Shown: positions 43,190-52,272 of the stretch, piece by piece
Numbering within the stretch: position 1 is the first letter of the stretch
Layout: every line of letters starts with the position of its first letter
Source: Methanoregula sp. PtaU1.Bin051
GTDB taxonomy: Archaea; Halobacteriota; Methanomicrobia; Methanomicrobiales; Methanospirillaceae
DNA: 64,000 nucleotides
Direction: 5' to 3'
Assembly (NCBI GenBank): GCA_002067895.1
Contig: MVRE01000002.1
Coordinates: forward strand, 49,368 to 113,367
The notes under the pieces: generated by a model
Seen by the model: only the letters and a program-made list of their open reading frames with translations
Told to the model about the DNA's origin: nothing
The model's database searches: none
Position numbers and translations under genes: made by a program

Positions 43190-44392
43190 TCAGGTGCGTT
43201 CCCCGTGCTGGGAGATGTCCAGCCCGACATATTCTTCCTCTTCTGTCACCCGCAGGCCGATTGTCTTATCGATGACCGTTGCAAGAATGAACGTGACAAC
43301 AAATGCATAGATCAATGCAGCAAACGCGCCGGTTGCATTAGCAATGAACTGTTGCACGTTACCTTCGATTAGGCCCGGGAAACCGTTAATGGCAGCTGCT
43401 GCAAAGATACCGGTTGCAAGTGCTCCCCATAAACCGCCCATACCATGGACCGCCCAGCAGTCAAGACTCTCGTCCCAGCCTTTCCTGATGCGGAAAAGCA
43501 TCATGCCATAACAGAATATGCCAGCAATTGCCCCAATAAGAATTGAAGCCATCGGTGTGACGAATCCTGCACCAGGAGTAATAGCAACCAGCCCTGCAAT
43601 GGCCCCGGTAACGAAACCAAGTGAGCTCGGTTTCCCATAAATCCAGCTAACGAGAAGCCATGCAATCCCACCTGCAGTTGCGGCAGTGTTTGTGGTCACA
43701 AACGCGCTTGCCGCCAGGCCATTGGCTGCAATGGCGCTTCCAGCATTGAACCCGAACCAGCCGAACCAGAGCAATGCTGCACCGAGAATCGTCATCGGGA
43801 TATTGTTGGGCTCCATGGTATGTTCACCAAAGCCTGCACGCTTACCGATTACAAAGGCAATTGCGAGAGCTGCAAAGCCCGAGCTGATATGGACAACTGT
43901 ACCCCCGGCGAAGTCGAGAGATCCGAATTGTGCAGCCCACCCGCCTCCCCACACCCAGTGAGCAAGCGGATCATAGACAATCGTTGTCCAGAGAAGTGCG
44001 AAGATCAGGAATGAACTGAACTTGATTCGTTCTGCGATACCGGAAGTCACGATTGCCATCGTTACCGTTGCAAAGACGAGTTGGAAAACCATGTAGAGCA
44101 GACCGGGGATAACCGGGCTGTAGGAACCGGCGTCCATTCCTACACCGTTCAGTCCGAGGAAGTCGAGGTTCCCGATAAAACCTCCAATATCCGGGCCGAA
44201 GGCGAGCGAGTAACCGACCAGAACCCACTGGATGCTCACCAGTGCAAATGCGATGAATGACAGCATTATCATCGAGATAACATTTTTTTTACGGACAAGA
44301 CCTCCGTAAAAAAGTCCAACAGCTGGAGTCATGATCATGACAAGCGCCGTTGAAGCAAGAATCCAGGCTGTTGCTCCAGAATCTAAAGTCAT
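43190..44392 (-). CDS. amtB: ammonium transporter (first copy, canonical twin His)
   Basis: A 400-residue Amt/MEP/Rh channel with eleven helices. The pore 'twin His' pair is complete: His168 in [10 protein letters not shown] and the second in CWAVHGMGG. The helix-5 [16 protein letters not shown] and the [15 protein letters not shown] periplasmic segments are typical. The ATG at 44392 has a GGTGA site; the upstream in-frame GTG at 44404 lies on it. It carries ammonium into the cell for GlnA. Regulation is probably by the GGAA-N6-TTCC site about 150 bases upstream. Confidence 0.95.
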   Translation of the reverse strand: MTLDSGATAWILASTALVMIMTPAVGLFYGGLVRKKNVISMIMLSFIAFALVSIQWVLVGYSLAFGPDIGGFIGNLDFLGLNGVGMDAGSYSPVIPGLLYMVFQLVFATVTMAIVTSGIAERIKFSSFLIFALLWTTIVYDPLAHWVWGGGWAAQFGSLDFAGGTVVHISSGFAALAIAFVIGKRAGFGEHTMEPNNIPMTILGAALLWFGWFGFNAGSAIAANGLAASAFVTTNTAATAGGIAWLLVSWIYGKPSSLGFVTGAIAGLVAITPGAGFVTPMASILIGAIAGIFCYGMMLFRIRKGWDESLDCWAVHGMGGLWGALATGIFAAAAINGFPGLIEGNVQQFIANATGAFAALIYAFVVTFILATVIDKTIGLRVTEEEEYVGLDISQHGERT

Positions 44393-44440
44393 TTTTCTTC
44401 TCACCTATTCCTAATATAAGTCTGCAAGGACAGGCAATCT

Positions 44441-44460
44441 CATGAATATAATTATTCATG
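44441..44460. promoter_or_regulatory. perfect 8-bp inverted repeat in the amtB leader
   Basis: CATGAATA-TAAT-TATTCATG lies 49-68 bases ahead of the first amtB ATG. It could be a second operator or form a hairpin in the amtB leader RNA. It is AT-rich and also offers a leftward TATA-like core. Confidence 0.35.
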
Positions 44461-44543
44461 AGGATCCTATCGGAGGAAAAGTCCGGTGGATTTTTATGCC
44501 TCTCCCTTATACGGGTTATCGCTGCGCGAATAAATCGCAAGAA

Positions 44544-44557
44544 GGAAGTTGCCTTCC
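44544..44557. promoter_or_regulatory. GGAA-N6-TTCC site, NrpR operator type
   Basis: GGAA-GTTGCC-TTCC (extended by A and T outside) matches the inverted repeat bound by the nitrogen repressor NrpR in methanogens. Read leftward, a TATA-like TTATAC lies directly ahead of it (44561-44567), so the site falls where RNA polymerase would start on amtB. This supports repression of the amtB-glnK pair when nitrogen is plentiful. Confidence 0.6.
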
Positions 44558-44676
44558 TGTGTATAAGAATATTTCTATTGAAAAAATAACCTTTTGTCGT
44601 AATGATATAATCAAATTAAACCTTCTGAAAATTAAAATACAAAACGCGCGGAAAAATGGTCCGGAAAAAAAATGTA

Positions 44677-45006
44677 TTAATGTTCAAGTTCCCCAGTCCG
44701 GACCCTGATTGCAGTTTCAACCGGCAGGATAAAGATCTTGCCATCTCCAATCCTGCCCGTCTTTGCTGATTCAATGATTATTGACACAAGTTCATTCACT
44801 TCCTGGTCACGGACAATGATTTCAATCTGGATCTTGGGGAGCATATCAACTACCATTGGCTTTCCGCGATACTCGAGCGTGATACCCTTCTGTTCCCCCC
44901 TTCCCTGGACCTCTGTGACAGTCATCCCGGTAACCCCTTTATCTTCGAGCGCTTTCTTAACGATCTCGAACCGTTCCGGCTTAATAATTGCCTTGATAAG
45001 TTTCAT
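44677..45006 (-). CDS. glnK: nitrogen regulatory PII protein (second copy)
   Basis: A 109-residue PII protein starting at ATG 45006. It shares all loops with the first copy: T-loop GRGEQKGITLEYRG with its Tyr, B-loop GRIGDGKIFI, and RVRTGE. It differs at scattered T-loop positions (KPMVVD for KVMSVD), which may match it to its own transporter. It lies eight bases after the second amtB, so the pair is one operon. Confidence 0.95.
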   Translation of the reverse strand: MKLIKAIIKPERFEIVKKALEDKGVTGMTVTEVQGRGEQKGITLEYRGKPMVVDMLPKIQIEIIVRDQEVNELVSIIIESAKTGRIGDGKIFILPVETAIRVRTGELEH

Positions 45007-45014
45007 AGGATTCC

Positions 45015-46211
45015 TCAGACTCTCTCACCATGCTGGGAGATATCCATGCCCACATATTCTTCATCGGACGTTACCCGAAGTCCCATGGTACGGTCAACGA
45101 TCTGTGCAATAATATATGTAACGACAAATGAGAAGACGAGCGCTGCAAATGCTCCAATACAGTTTACGAAAAACTGGTGCGTGTTTCCTTCGAAATATCC
45201 TGAAATCCCGCAGACAGCAAGCGCCGTAAAAGCACCGGTCGCGATTGTACCCCAGAGGCCCCCCACCCCATGGATTGCCCAGGCATCGAGACTTTCATCC
45301 AGTCCTTTCCGGATCCGGAATAACATCGCGGCATAGCATACGAGACCGGCAACTGTACCAATCAGTATCGATACCATTGGTGTAACAAAACCAGCCGCAG
45401 GTGTAATAGCGACCATCCCAGCTATAGCTCCGCTCACCATGCCCAACGAACTCGGCTTGCCATGGTACCAGCTGGCAGCCATCCAGGCAAGGGTACCCGC
45501 AGCTGCAGCTGCATTTGTCGTTACAAACGCATTGACAGCAGATCCATTCGCAGCCAGCGCACTGCCCGCATTAAAACCGAACCAGCCGAACCAGAGCAGT
45601 GCAGCTCCGATTAATGCAATTGGAATGTTATGAGGTTCCATTGTATATTTGCCAAAACCCGAACGGCTCCCTATAACGAGGGCAACAGCAAGGGCAGAGA
45701 AACCAGAACAGATCTCGACAACGGTCCCACCGGCAAAATCCAGAAGCCCCAGAGATTGTGCCCAGCCACCACCCCAGGCCCAATGGGCCAGCGGGCAATA
45801 CACGAATGTTATCCACAGCAGCATGAACATGATGAACGAAGAGAGCCGGACTCGTTCAGCGACACCTGATGTAATAATTGTAAGCGTTACTGCTGCAAAG
45901 AAGAGCTGGAAGACCATAAAGACCAGAGGAGGATATCCCGTCTCTCCTGCAGTCAGCCCAACGCCATTAAGGCCGATATAATCGAGGCCCCCAATCAGTC
46001 CGCCAATATCAGGTCCGAACGCGAGCGAGTACCCTATCAACATCCAGTGGACACTCACGACCGCGAGCACAACAAAGGAAAGGGCAATCATCGAGATAAT
46101 GTTCTTTCTTCTGACAAGTCCTGCATAGAAAAGGCCCACACCGGGCGTCATCAGCATCACGAGCGCTGCCGAGACCATGAGCCATACGGTTGTTGCTGAA
46201 TCAAATGCCAT
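45015..46211 (-). CDS. amtB: ammonium transporter (second copy, Glu for the first twin His)
   Basis: A 398-residue Amt/MEP/Rh channel closely related to the first copy. The first twin-His position reads Glu166 ([10 protein letters not shown], codon GAG from 45716-45714), while the second His is kept (AWAIHGVGG). Fungal Mep1/Mep3-type transporters are known to carry Glu at the same place, so this is a functional variant rather than decay. The ATG at 46211 has an AAGGAG site. No GGAA-N6-TTCC site is found upstream, unlike the first copy. Confidence 0.95.
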   Translation of the reverse strand: MAFDSATTVWLMVSAALVMLMTPGVGLFYAGLVRRKNIISMIALSFVVLAVVSVHWMLIGYSLAFGPDIGGLIGGLDYIGLNGVGLTAGETGYPPLVFMVFQLFFAAVTLTIITSGVAERVRLSSFIMFMLLWITFVYCPLAHWAWGGGWAQSLGLLDFAGGTVVEICSGFSALAVALVIGSRSGFGKYTMEPHNIPIALIGAALLWFGWFGFNAGSALAANGSAVNAFVTTNAAAAAGTLAWMAASWYHGKPSSLGMVSGAIAGMVAITPAAGFVTPMVSILIGTVAGLVCYAAMLFRIRKGLDESLDAWAIHGVGGLWGTIATGAFTALAVCGISGYFEGNTHQFFVNCIGAFAALVFSFVVTYIIAQIVDRTMGLRVTSDEEYVGMDISQHGERV

Positions 46212-46472
46212 AATCACTCCTTGATACTCATACACGGGCGGGGGCATTCAGGAAGCCTGGACAAAGGGAACGGCAGTAACTATTGTGCGTACGATCTTTG
46301 TTCGATAATAAGAAACACCGAACTCTAAAACGCATCCGCTCCTTTGCTGTCATCTTGTCGCCGGATCCCTGCCTACACATATCATCCCGTGTGCAATCCC
46401 GGATGAAAAGTCCGGTAGCCGGGGATGGGGAAGGAAAATATTTGATCTGGTTCTGGATAATTAGAAATTAAA
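46212..46472. other. intergenic region ahead of the second amtB
   Basis: About 260 bases between glnA (which ends here) and amtB (which starts here), both leftward. No NrpR-type repeat and no gene is seen. Short Arg/Ser-rich open frames look random. Confidence 0.5.
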
Positions 46473-47798
46473 TTAATAGGTCGCCAGATACCGGTCCAGC
46501 TCCCACGGATGAACTGCGAGCCGGAATGAATCAGTCTCCATCTCCGTGATGCGCGTGAGGTTCTCTACGACATGATCACCTAATGTGTTGCAGAGAACCT
46601 CATCCTTCAGCAGGTAAGCATTGGACTCCGCGAGGCTTCCTGGCAGCATGTCGATTTTAAGTTTCTTTCGGGCCTTTGGATCCAGGTGGTAGATGTTTGT
46701 GTTCGTGCTCTCCGGGGGCATGATCTTGTTCTTTATGCCGTCAAGACCTGCTGCCAGCATACAGGCAAACGTCAGGTACGGGTTGCACATCGGGTCCGGG
46801 CTGCGGAACTCGGCACGGGTACTGTTACCGCGCGCCGCGGGAACCCGGATGAGCGCGGAACGGTTGGTCACGCTCCAGGAAATATAACACGGGGCTTCGT
46901 AGCCAGGTACGAGGCGTTTGTACGAGTTGATTGTCGGGTTTGCGACCCGTGTTATTGCCTTGGCATGCCTGAGAAGACCCCCGATATAATAGAGTGCTGT
47001 ATCAGAGAGCTCCATTTCGCCGTTAGGATCATAGAAGGCATTCTTTCCGTTTTTTGCAAGAGATCCATGGGTGTGCATGCCACTCCCGTTAATACCGGCA
47101 ATTGGCTTTGCCATGAATGTGGCATGGAGACCGTACTGGAGTGCAATCGATTTCGTTGCAAACTTGAACGTGATGACACGATCAGCCGTTGTCAGGGCGT
47201 CACCATACTTGAAATCGATCTCGTGCTGACTTTCAGCGACTTCATGGTGGGACGCCTCAATCTCGAAACCCATCTCACTTAGTGCAAGTACAACGTCCCT
47301 GCGAACGTCTTCGGCAGAGTCTGTTGGTGCGAGGTCGAAGTATGCGCCCTGATCCTTAAACTGGGTTGTCGGCATGCTGTCTAGCATCTTGAATAAGAAA
47401 AACTCCAGCTCCGGCCCGGTGTTGAAAGTAAATCCCATCTTTGCTGCATCGGCAAGCGTTTTTCTAAGAACAAACCGTGGATCGCCTTCAAAAGGTTTAT
47501 TGCCATACGTCTGCACATCGCAGATGAATCTGGCGACTTTTGCATCTCCTGTTCTCCACGGGAGAAGGGAATAGGTTGCCGGGTCCGGTTTTAACAGCAT
47601 GTCCGACTCTTCGATCCGGGCAAATCCTTCGATCGACGAACCATCAAACCAGATCCCCTCACTCAAGGCCTTTTCAGCCTGGACTGCCGGGATCGAGACA
47701 TTTTTCGGCTGACCTTGGATATCCGTAAATTGCAAGCGGATGAATTTAACTTTATCCGCTTCAATTTTTTTTAGTAATCTCGTTGCTTCTGCTGACAT
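46473..47798 (-). CDS. glnA: glutamine synthetase, type I
   Basis: A 441-residue GSI that makes glutamine from glutamate, ammonia and ATP. Landmarks are WFDGSSIEGF, the GSGMHTHGS ATP/metal region, and NPTINSYKRLVPGYEAP. The start at ATG 47798 is chosen because an ATATATATA TATA box at 47825-47832 would begin transcription about four bases before it; an ATG at 47810 with a close GGGTGG is the alternative. It is divergent from the glutamate synthase operon, so one intergenic region may control both steps of ammonia assimilation. Confidence 0.95.
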   Translation of the reverse strand: MSAEATRLLKKIEADKVKFIRLQFTDIQGQPKNVSIPAVQAEKALSEGIWFDGSSIEGFARIEESDMLLKPDPATYSLLPWRTGDAKVARFICDVQTYGNKPFEGDPRFVLRKTLADAAKMGFTFNTGPELEFFLFKMLDSMPTTQFKDQGAYFDLAPTDSAEDVRRDVVLALSEMGFEIEASHHEVAESQHEIDFKYGDALTTADRVITFKFATKSIALQYGLHATFMAKPIAGINGSGMHTHGSLAKNGKNAFYDPNGEMELSDTALYYIGGLLRHAKAITRVANPTINSYKRLVPGYEAPCYISWSVTNRSALIRVPAARGNSTRAEFRSPDPMCNPYLTFACMLAAGLDGIKNKIMPPESTNTNIYHLDPKARKKLKIDMLPGSLAESNAYLLKDEVLCNTLGDHVVENLTRITEMETDSFRLAVHPWELDRYLATY

Positions 47799-47824
47799 AT
47801 TGGAAGACATGTTCCACCCATTGA

Positions 47825-47832
47825 TATATATA
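47825..47832 (-). promoter_or_regulatory. TATA box of glnA, possibly shared
   Basis: Eight bases of alternating T and A, about 26 bases ahead of the predicted leaderless glnA start. GAAC-N7-GTTC (47839-47853) lies just outside it. Because the box is symmetric, it might also serve the divergent operon. Confidence 0.5.
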
Positions 47833-47875
47833 TGTTGTGAACCAACTTTGTTCCGCAAATGTTCAAGTACTCTAC

Positions 47876-47892
47876 CTGATCATTCTGATCAG
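47876..47892. promoter_or_regulatory. perfect 7-bp inverted repeat between glnA and the glutamate synthase operon
   Basis: CTGATCA-TTC-TGATCAG, 24-40 bases ahead of the amidotransferase ATG. A clear operator candidate for one or both divergent units; different in sequence from the NrpR-type site. Confidence 0.4.
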
Positions 47893-47915
47893 ATCATTTG
47901 GCTCCGTGATTAAAT

Positions 47916-48968
47916 ATGTGTGGCATTATTGGTGTGATTGATCGCCGCCGCCAGTGCATGGACGGCAGCAGAATCAAGGAGGCGCTCTCCATGATGGACG
48001 AGCGGGGGAGCGGCGAGGGTGCCGGTTACGTGGCGTACGGCATCTACCCGGAGTACAAGGATTATTTTGCCCTGCACGTATTTTTCGATAATATCCGTGA
48101 GAATAAGATCGCCATCGACAACCTGCTCGAAAAATGGGGGACGATAGTCCATGACGAACAGATCAAGACCTACGAGCAACCCAATATCAGGAAAGTCCAT
48201 ACCCCCTGGCGGTACTTCTTCCGCCCGGATCGGAGTCTGATGCCCAAGAGTACAACACCGGATGAGGATATCGTAACAAACCTTGTCATGCGCGTGAATG
48301 CTGGAAAAAACGGGGCGCTCGTCTTCTCATCCGGGAAAAACCTCGGGGTCTTTAAGGCAGCCGGCTGGCCCGAGGATGTCGCGGATTTCTACCGGATCCA
48401 AGATTACAAAGGCTACCTCTGGCTCGGCCACAACCGGTACCCGACCAACACGCCCGGGTGGTGGGGCGGAGCGCACCCGTTTAACCTGCTGAACTGGAGC
48501 GTTGTACACAACGGGGAGATCACCAGTTACGGCACGAACCGGCGTTACATCGAGAGTTACGGGTACCAGTGTACGATGTTCACCGATACAGAAGTCGTTG
48601 CATACCTCTTCGATCTCCTCGTACGAAAACACGGTCTTTCCGAAGAGATGGCTGTCCGGGCTCTTGCCCCGCCGTTCTGGGAAGAGATCGATGTTATGCC
48701 GGAGAAGGAGCAGGAGCTGAACAAGGCGATCCGGCTCGCATATGGATCGGCAATGATGAACGGGCCGTTTGCGATTTGTGTCGCGAACGAGAATTCCTTA
48801 GTGGGTTTCACCGACCGAATCAAACTCCGTCCGCTTGTCACCGGAGAACTCGGCGACCGGCTCTATCTCAGCAGCGAGGAGGCAGCGATCCGCAGGATGG
48901 AGCCTGATGTCGGGAGCATCACGATGCCGAAAGCCGGCGAGCCGGTTATCGGGAGGCTGTACGCGTGA
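47916..48968 (+). CDS. glutamate synthase amidotransferase subunit
   Basis: A 350-residue class II (Ntn-type) glutamine amidotransferase. It starts M-C-G-I-I-G, so Cys2 becomes the N-terminal nucleophile after Met removal. LGHNRYPTN and WSVVHNGEI are the usual glutamine-binding loops. In archaea the glutamate synthase large subunit is split, and this is the part that releases ammonia from glutamine. It overlaps the FMN subunit gene by four bases (GTGA), confirming an operon. Confidence 0.92.
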   Translation: MCGIIGVIDRRRQCMDGSRIKEALSMMDERGSGEGAGYVAYGIYPEYKDYFALHVFFDNIRENKIAIDNLLEKWGTIVHDEQIKTYEQPNIRKVHTPWRYFFRPDRSLMPKSTTPDEDIVTNLVMRVNAGKNGALVFSSGKNLGVFKAAGWPEDVADFYRIQDYKGYLWLGHNRYPTNTPGWWGGAHPFNLLNWSVVHNGEITSYGTNRRYIESYGYQCTMFTDTEVVAYLFDLLVRKHGLSEEMAVRALAPPFWEEIDVMPEKEQELNKAIRLAYGSAMMNGPFAICVANENSLVGFTDRIKLRPLVTGELGDRLYLSSEEAAIRRMEPDVGSITMPKAGEPVIGRLYA

Positions 48969-50476
48969 CGATCGGGAGTGTCCCCCTGAAGTTCCGGGTA
49001 ACCATCGATCCCGAACGATGCATGCTCTGCGGGCGGTGCGTCGACAACTGCTCGTATGGAGTGTACCGGAATGAGGGCGACCGGATCCGGATCAACTCAA
49101 GGAACTGCGTCGCCTGCCACCGGTGCCTCGCATTCTGCCCCCGCGATGCGATCGATATCGAAGAGAAACCAACGGATTACCGGAGCCATCCGGTCTGGAC
49201 GCGTGAAACCCGGGAAGCAATCTTCAACCAGGCAAGGACGGGTAAGATCATCCTTGCCGGCATGGGTAACGCACAGCCGTACCCCATCATCTTCGACCGG
49301 CTCGTGCTGGACGCCTGTCAGGTGACCAACCCCTCAATCGATCCCTTGCGCGAACCGATGGAGCTGCGAACGTACATCGGTAAGAAACCGTCACATATCT
49401 CGTTGAAGTCCTCTGCAAAAGGGGAGATCGAGTTCCTTACAAAACTCTCCCCCAACCTCCAGATCGAGACCCCGATCATGGTCGGCCACATGAGCTATGG
49501 GGCTATCAGCCTGAATGCCCAACTTGCGCTTGCAAAGGCGGTGAGCCGGATCGGGACGTTCATGGGCACCGGAGAGGGAGGACTCCACGAGGCGCTCTAC
49601 CCCTACCAGCAGCACATGATCGTACAGGTGGCATCAGGTCGGTTCGGAGTCGACATCAACTATCTCGAGCGCGGCGCGGCGATCGAGATCAAGATCGGCC
49701 AGGGCGCAAAGCCGGGGATCGGCGGGCACCTGCCGGGCGAGAAGGTCTGCGCGGATGTCTCCTGTACGCGGATGATCCCGGAGGGAAGCGATGCGATCAG
49801 CCCGGCCCCGCACCATGACATCTACAGCATCGAGGATCTCAAGCAGCTCGTGCGCAGCCTCAAGGAAGCGACCGAGTGGAAAAAACCGGTGTTTGTCAAG
49901 ATTGCAGCCGTCCACAATTCAGCCGCGATCGCTGCCGGTATTGCCCGGTCTTCTGCCGATGCGGTTGTGATTGACGGGTTCCGCGGCGGGACCGGTGCGG
50001 CACCCCGGGTATTCCGGGACCACGTGGGGATACCGGTCGAGGCTGCCGTTGCGAGCGTGGATGCCAAGCTCCGGCAACAGGGAATAAGAAACGAAGTCTC
50101 GATCATCGCGAGCGGTGGCATCCGGGAGAGCGCCGATGTCGCCAAGATACTCTGTCTCGGTGCCGATGCGGTTTACATCGGCACAGCCTCTCTCGTTGCA
50201 ATGGGCTGTCGGGTCTGCGGCACCTGTTACCGGGGCGTCTGCGCATGGGGGATTGCCACCCAGAAGCCGGAGCTCGTCGCCCGTCTCAACCCAGATGAGG
50301 CTTCCGTGCAGGTCGAGAACCTGATCCACGGGTGGACGCTCGAGCTCGCTGAGCTGATGGGGGCTGCCGGCATCAACAGCATCGAGAGCCTGCGGGGCAA
50401 CCGGGACCGGCTGCGCGGCTACATGCTGGACGAAGGGCTCATGCAGGTCCTTGATGTCAAGTCCGTGGGGGCATGA
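48965..50476 (+). CDS. gltB: glutamate synthase FMN / iron-sulfur subunit
   Basis: A 503-residue protein. Two ferredoxin-type motifs sit at the N-terminus (CMLCGRCVDNC and CVACHRCLAFCP, residues ~19-60). The FMN-binding barrel follows (VGHMSYGAIS, EIKIGQGAKPGIGGHLPG, VIDGFRGGTGAAP, IIASGGIRESADVAK). The C-terminal CRVCGTCYRGVC is the [3Fe-4S] ligand group of true glutamate synthases. It would combine ammonia and 2-oxoglutarate to glutamate. It starts at GTG 48965 within the end of the amidotransferase gene and overlaps the GXGXG gene by four bases. Confidence 0.94.
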   Translation: MTIGSVPLKFRVTIDPERCMLCGRCVDNCSYGVYRNEGDRIRINSRNCVACHRCLAFCPRDAIDIEEKPTDYRSHPVWTRETREAIFNQARTGKIILAGMGNAQPYPIIFDRLVLDACQVTNPSIDPLREPMELRTYIGKKPSHISLKSSAKGEIEFLTKLSPNLQIETPIMVGHMSYGAISLNAQLALAKAVSRIGTFMGTGEGGLHEALYPYQQHMIVQVASGRFGVDINYLERGAAIEIKIGQGAKPGIGGHLPGEKVCADVSCTRMIPEGSDAISPAPHHDIYSIEDLKQLVRSLKEATEWKKPVFVKIAAVHNSAAIAAGIARSSADAVVIDGFRGGTGAAPRVFRDHVGIPVEAAVASVDAKLRQQGIRNEVSIIASGGIRESADVAKILCLGADAVYIGTASLVAMGCRVCGTCYRGVCAWGIATQKPELVARLNPDEASVQVENLIHGWTLELAELMGAAGINSIESLRGNRDRLRGYMLDEGLMQVLDVKSVGA

Positions 50477-51225
50477 TCCAGATGAAACCATACCGGATCG
50501 ATGCCCGCGACATCCATTATACGCCGCTCAACCAGATGATCCGCAGGGCCGTGAACGAAGGTGTGACTGATATCACGATCGATAATGTTCTTGGCCAGCG
50601 GTTCATCGCAGACGGCCTCCGCGGAGAGAAGGTCACCATTACGATCAACGGAGTCCCGGGGGGTGATCTCGGGATGTTCATGAGCGGCCCCACCGTGATT
50701 GTCAACGGCAACGCGGATCATGCGCCGGGCAACACGATGGATGCGGGAATGATCGTCATTCATGGCAGTGCAGGTGACGCAGTCGCCCACAGCATGAGAG
50801 GCGGCAGGGTATACGTCCGTGACAACATCGGTTACCGGGGCGGCATCCACATGAAGCAGTACCTTGAGAAGCGCCCCATCCTTGTTGTCGGAGGCTCGGC
50901 ACGTGCGTTTCTCGGAGAATACATGGCAGGGGGTCTTCTAATCGTACTGGGAATGCATGGGAGCCCTCCCCTCTCGGAACGGGGTATCGGGAGCGGGATC
51001 CATGGCGGCGAAATCTTCGTGCGCGGGAAGGTCGATAATAACCTCCTCGGCGTCGGAGCGAAGCAGAAACCGGCAACCGATGATGAAAAACACAGGATCG
51101 GCCCGGCCATCCGGGACTTTGCAGAACAGTTCTCGCTTGATCCCACCCCCCTGCTCGCATCGGATTATACGCGGATCGTACCGGCGAGCGCCCGGCCGTT
51201 TGCGAACAAGTACACCTGGGAGTGA
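50473..51225 (+). CDS. glutamate synthase GXGXG-domain subunit
   Basis: A 250-residue protein with the beta-helix domain that forms the C-terminal part of large-subunit GltB elsewhere: repeated G-rich strands such as VNGNADHAPGNTMDAGMIVIHG, GGRVYVRDNIGYRGG and ILVVGGSARAFLGEYMAGG (each in part). It braces the ammonia tunnel between the other two subunits. Start is ATG 50473 in an ATGA overlap, or the ATG three codons later. The FrhB-like gene follows nine bases downstream. Confidence 0.93.
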   Translation: MIQMKPYRIDARDIHYTPLNQMIRRAVNEGVTDITIDNVLGQRFIADGLRGEKVTITINGVPGGDLGMFMSGPTVIVNGNADHAPGNTMDAGMIVIHGSAGDAVAHSMRGGRVYVRDNIGYRGGIHMKQYLEKRPILVVGGSARAFLGEYMAGGLLIVLGMHGSPPLSERGIGSGIHGGEIFVRGKVDNNLLGVGAKQKPATDDEKHRIGPAIRDFAEQFSLDPTPLLASDYTRIVPASARPFANKYTWE

Positions 51226-51234
51226 GAAGTACAT

Positions 51235-52257
51235 ATGCCAGCAAAAAGTTACATTGACCTGAAAGCAGAAGTCTGGGATACAGGCCGTTGTTCCGGGTGC
51301 GGTGCCTGTACAGCTGTCTGTCCGGCCGATGCCCTGTATTTTGAGGAGGGCAGGATGGTACTCTCGCCGAAAAGCAGCGGGTACTGCAAGCAAGCAACTG
51401 ACAGCGTAGACTGCGGCGCATGCTATGAGGTCTGCCCGCGGGTCGGCGAACAACCGGCAGAAACACTCGGGGACTACATCGAACTTCTCGCAGCAAAGGC
51501 CGCGTTCGATGTTCCCTTAAAACAGAGCGGCGGGGCAGTTACGGCAATCCTTGCAAACGCGCTCGATACCGGGCTGATTGATGCTGTCGTGACCGTGACT
51601 GAGGATCGTTGGACCTTAAAACCCTCATCGTTTGTCATCACAAAATCCGAAATTCTTGTCAGTCATGCAGGCAGCCGGTACAGCTGGTGGGTGCCGCTGC
51701 TCGCTGCGCTCCGGTATGCAGCTGTCGACAAAAAATACCGGCGCATTGCAGTTATCGGCGTCCCATGTGTCGTTCAGGCGATCGCTAGGATGCGGAAGAG
51801 CAGAAATGACCTCGTGCGTCCGTATGCAGAATCTGTCCGGCTTGTCATCGGCCTCTTCTGCACCGAAACGTTCGATTATGAATCGCTCGTTTCCGGAAAG
51901 TTAAAGACTGAGAAGAAGATCGAACCTGCGCAGATCAAGAAGATGGATGTGAAAGGAAAACTGGAGATCATCATGCAGGATGGAACGACAATATCCCTGA
52001 CCATGGCCGAGCTTGCTTCCTGCGTACGGAAAGGCTGCCACATCTGCACGGATCTTACATCGGTTTATGCAGATATCTCGGCGGGTTCTGTCGGAAGCCC
52101 GTCCGGTTCAACGACACTGATCATCCGGACACCTGCTGGAAAGAACATGGTGGAACGTGCGGTGCAGAACGGGAAGCTTACCATCACCGGAGGCGTTGAT
52201 ACCGCTGCAATTGAGAAACTTGCTGTTGCGAAGATTAAGAAGAATACCGTGAAATAA
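51235..52257 (+). CDS. FrhB-like coenzyme F420 dehydrogenase/hydrogenase beta-subunit family protein
   Basis: A 340-residue protein of the FrhB/FdhB/FpoF family. The N-terminus has two ferredoxin motifs (CSGCGACTAVCP about residue 18 and CGACYEVCP about 61), followed by the family flavin/F420 domain with SGGAVTAILANAL, the central GVPCVVQAI and FCTETFDYESL, and later CVRKGCHICTDL. The family passes electrons between F420H2, FAD and iron-sulfur clusters. As the last gene of the glutamate synthase operon, it most likely replaces the NADPH-oxidising GltD subunit and feeds F420H2 or ferredoxin electrons to the FMN subunit (inference from context). Confidence 0.9.
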   Translation: MPAKSYIDLKAEVWDTGRCSGCGACTAVCPADALYFEEGRMVLSPKSSGYCKQATDSVDCGACYEVCPRVGEQPAETLGDYIELLAAKAAFDVPLKQSGGAVTAILANALDTGLIDAVVTVTEDRWTLKPSSFVITKSEILVSHAGSRYSWWVPLLAALRYAAVDKKYRRIAVIGVPCVVQAIARMRKSRNDLVRPYAESVRLVIGLFCTETFDYESLVSGKLKTEKKIEPAQIKKMDVKGKLEIIMQDGTTISLTMAELASCVRKGCHICTDLTSVYADISAGSVGSPSGSTTLIIRTPAGKNMVERAVQNGKLTITGGVDTAAIEKLAVAKIKKNTVK

Positions 52258-52272
52258 TTTGGAAATACTTTT

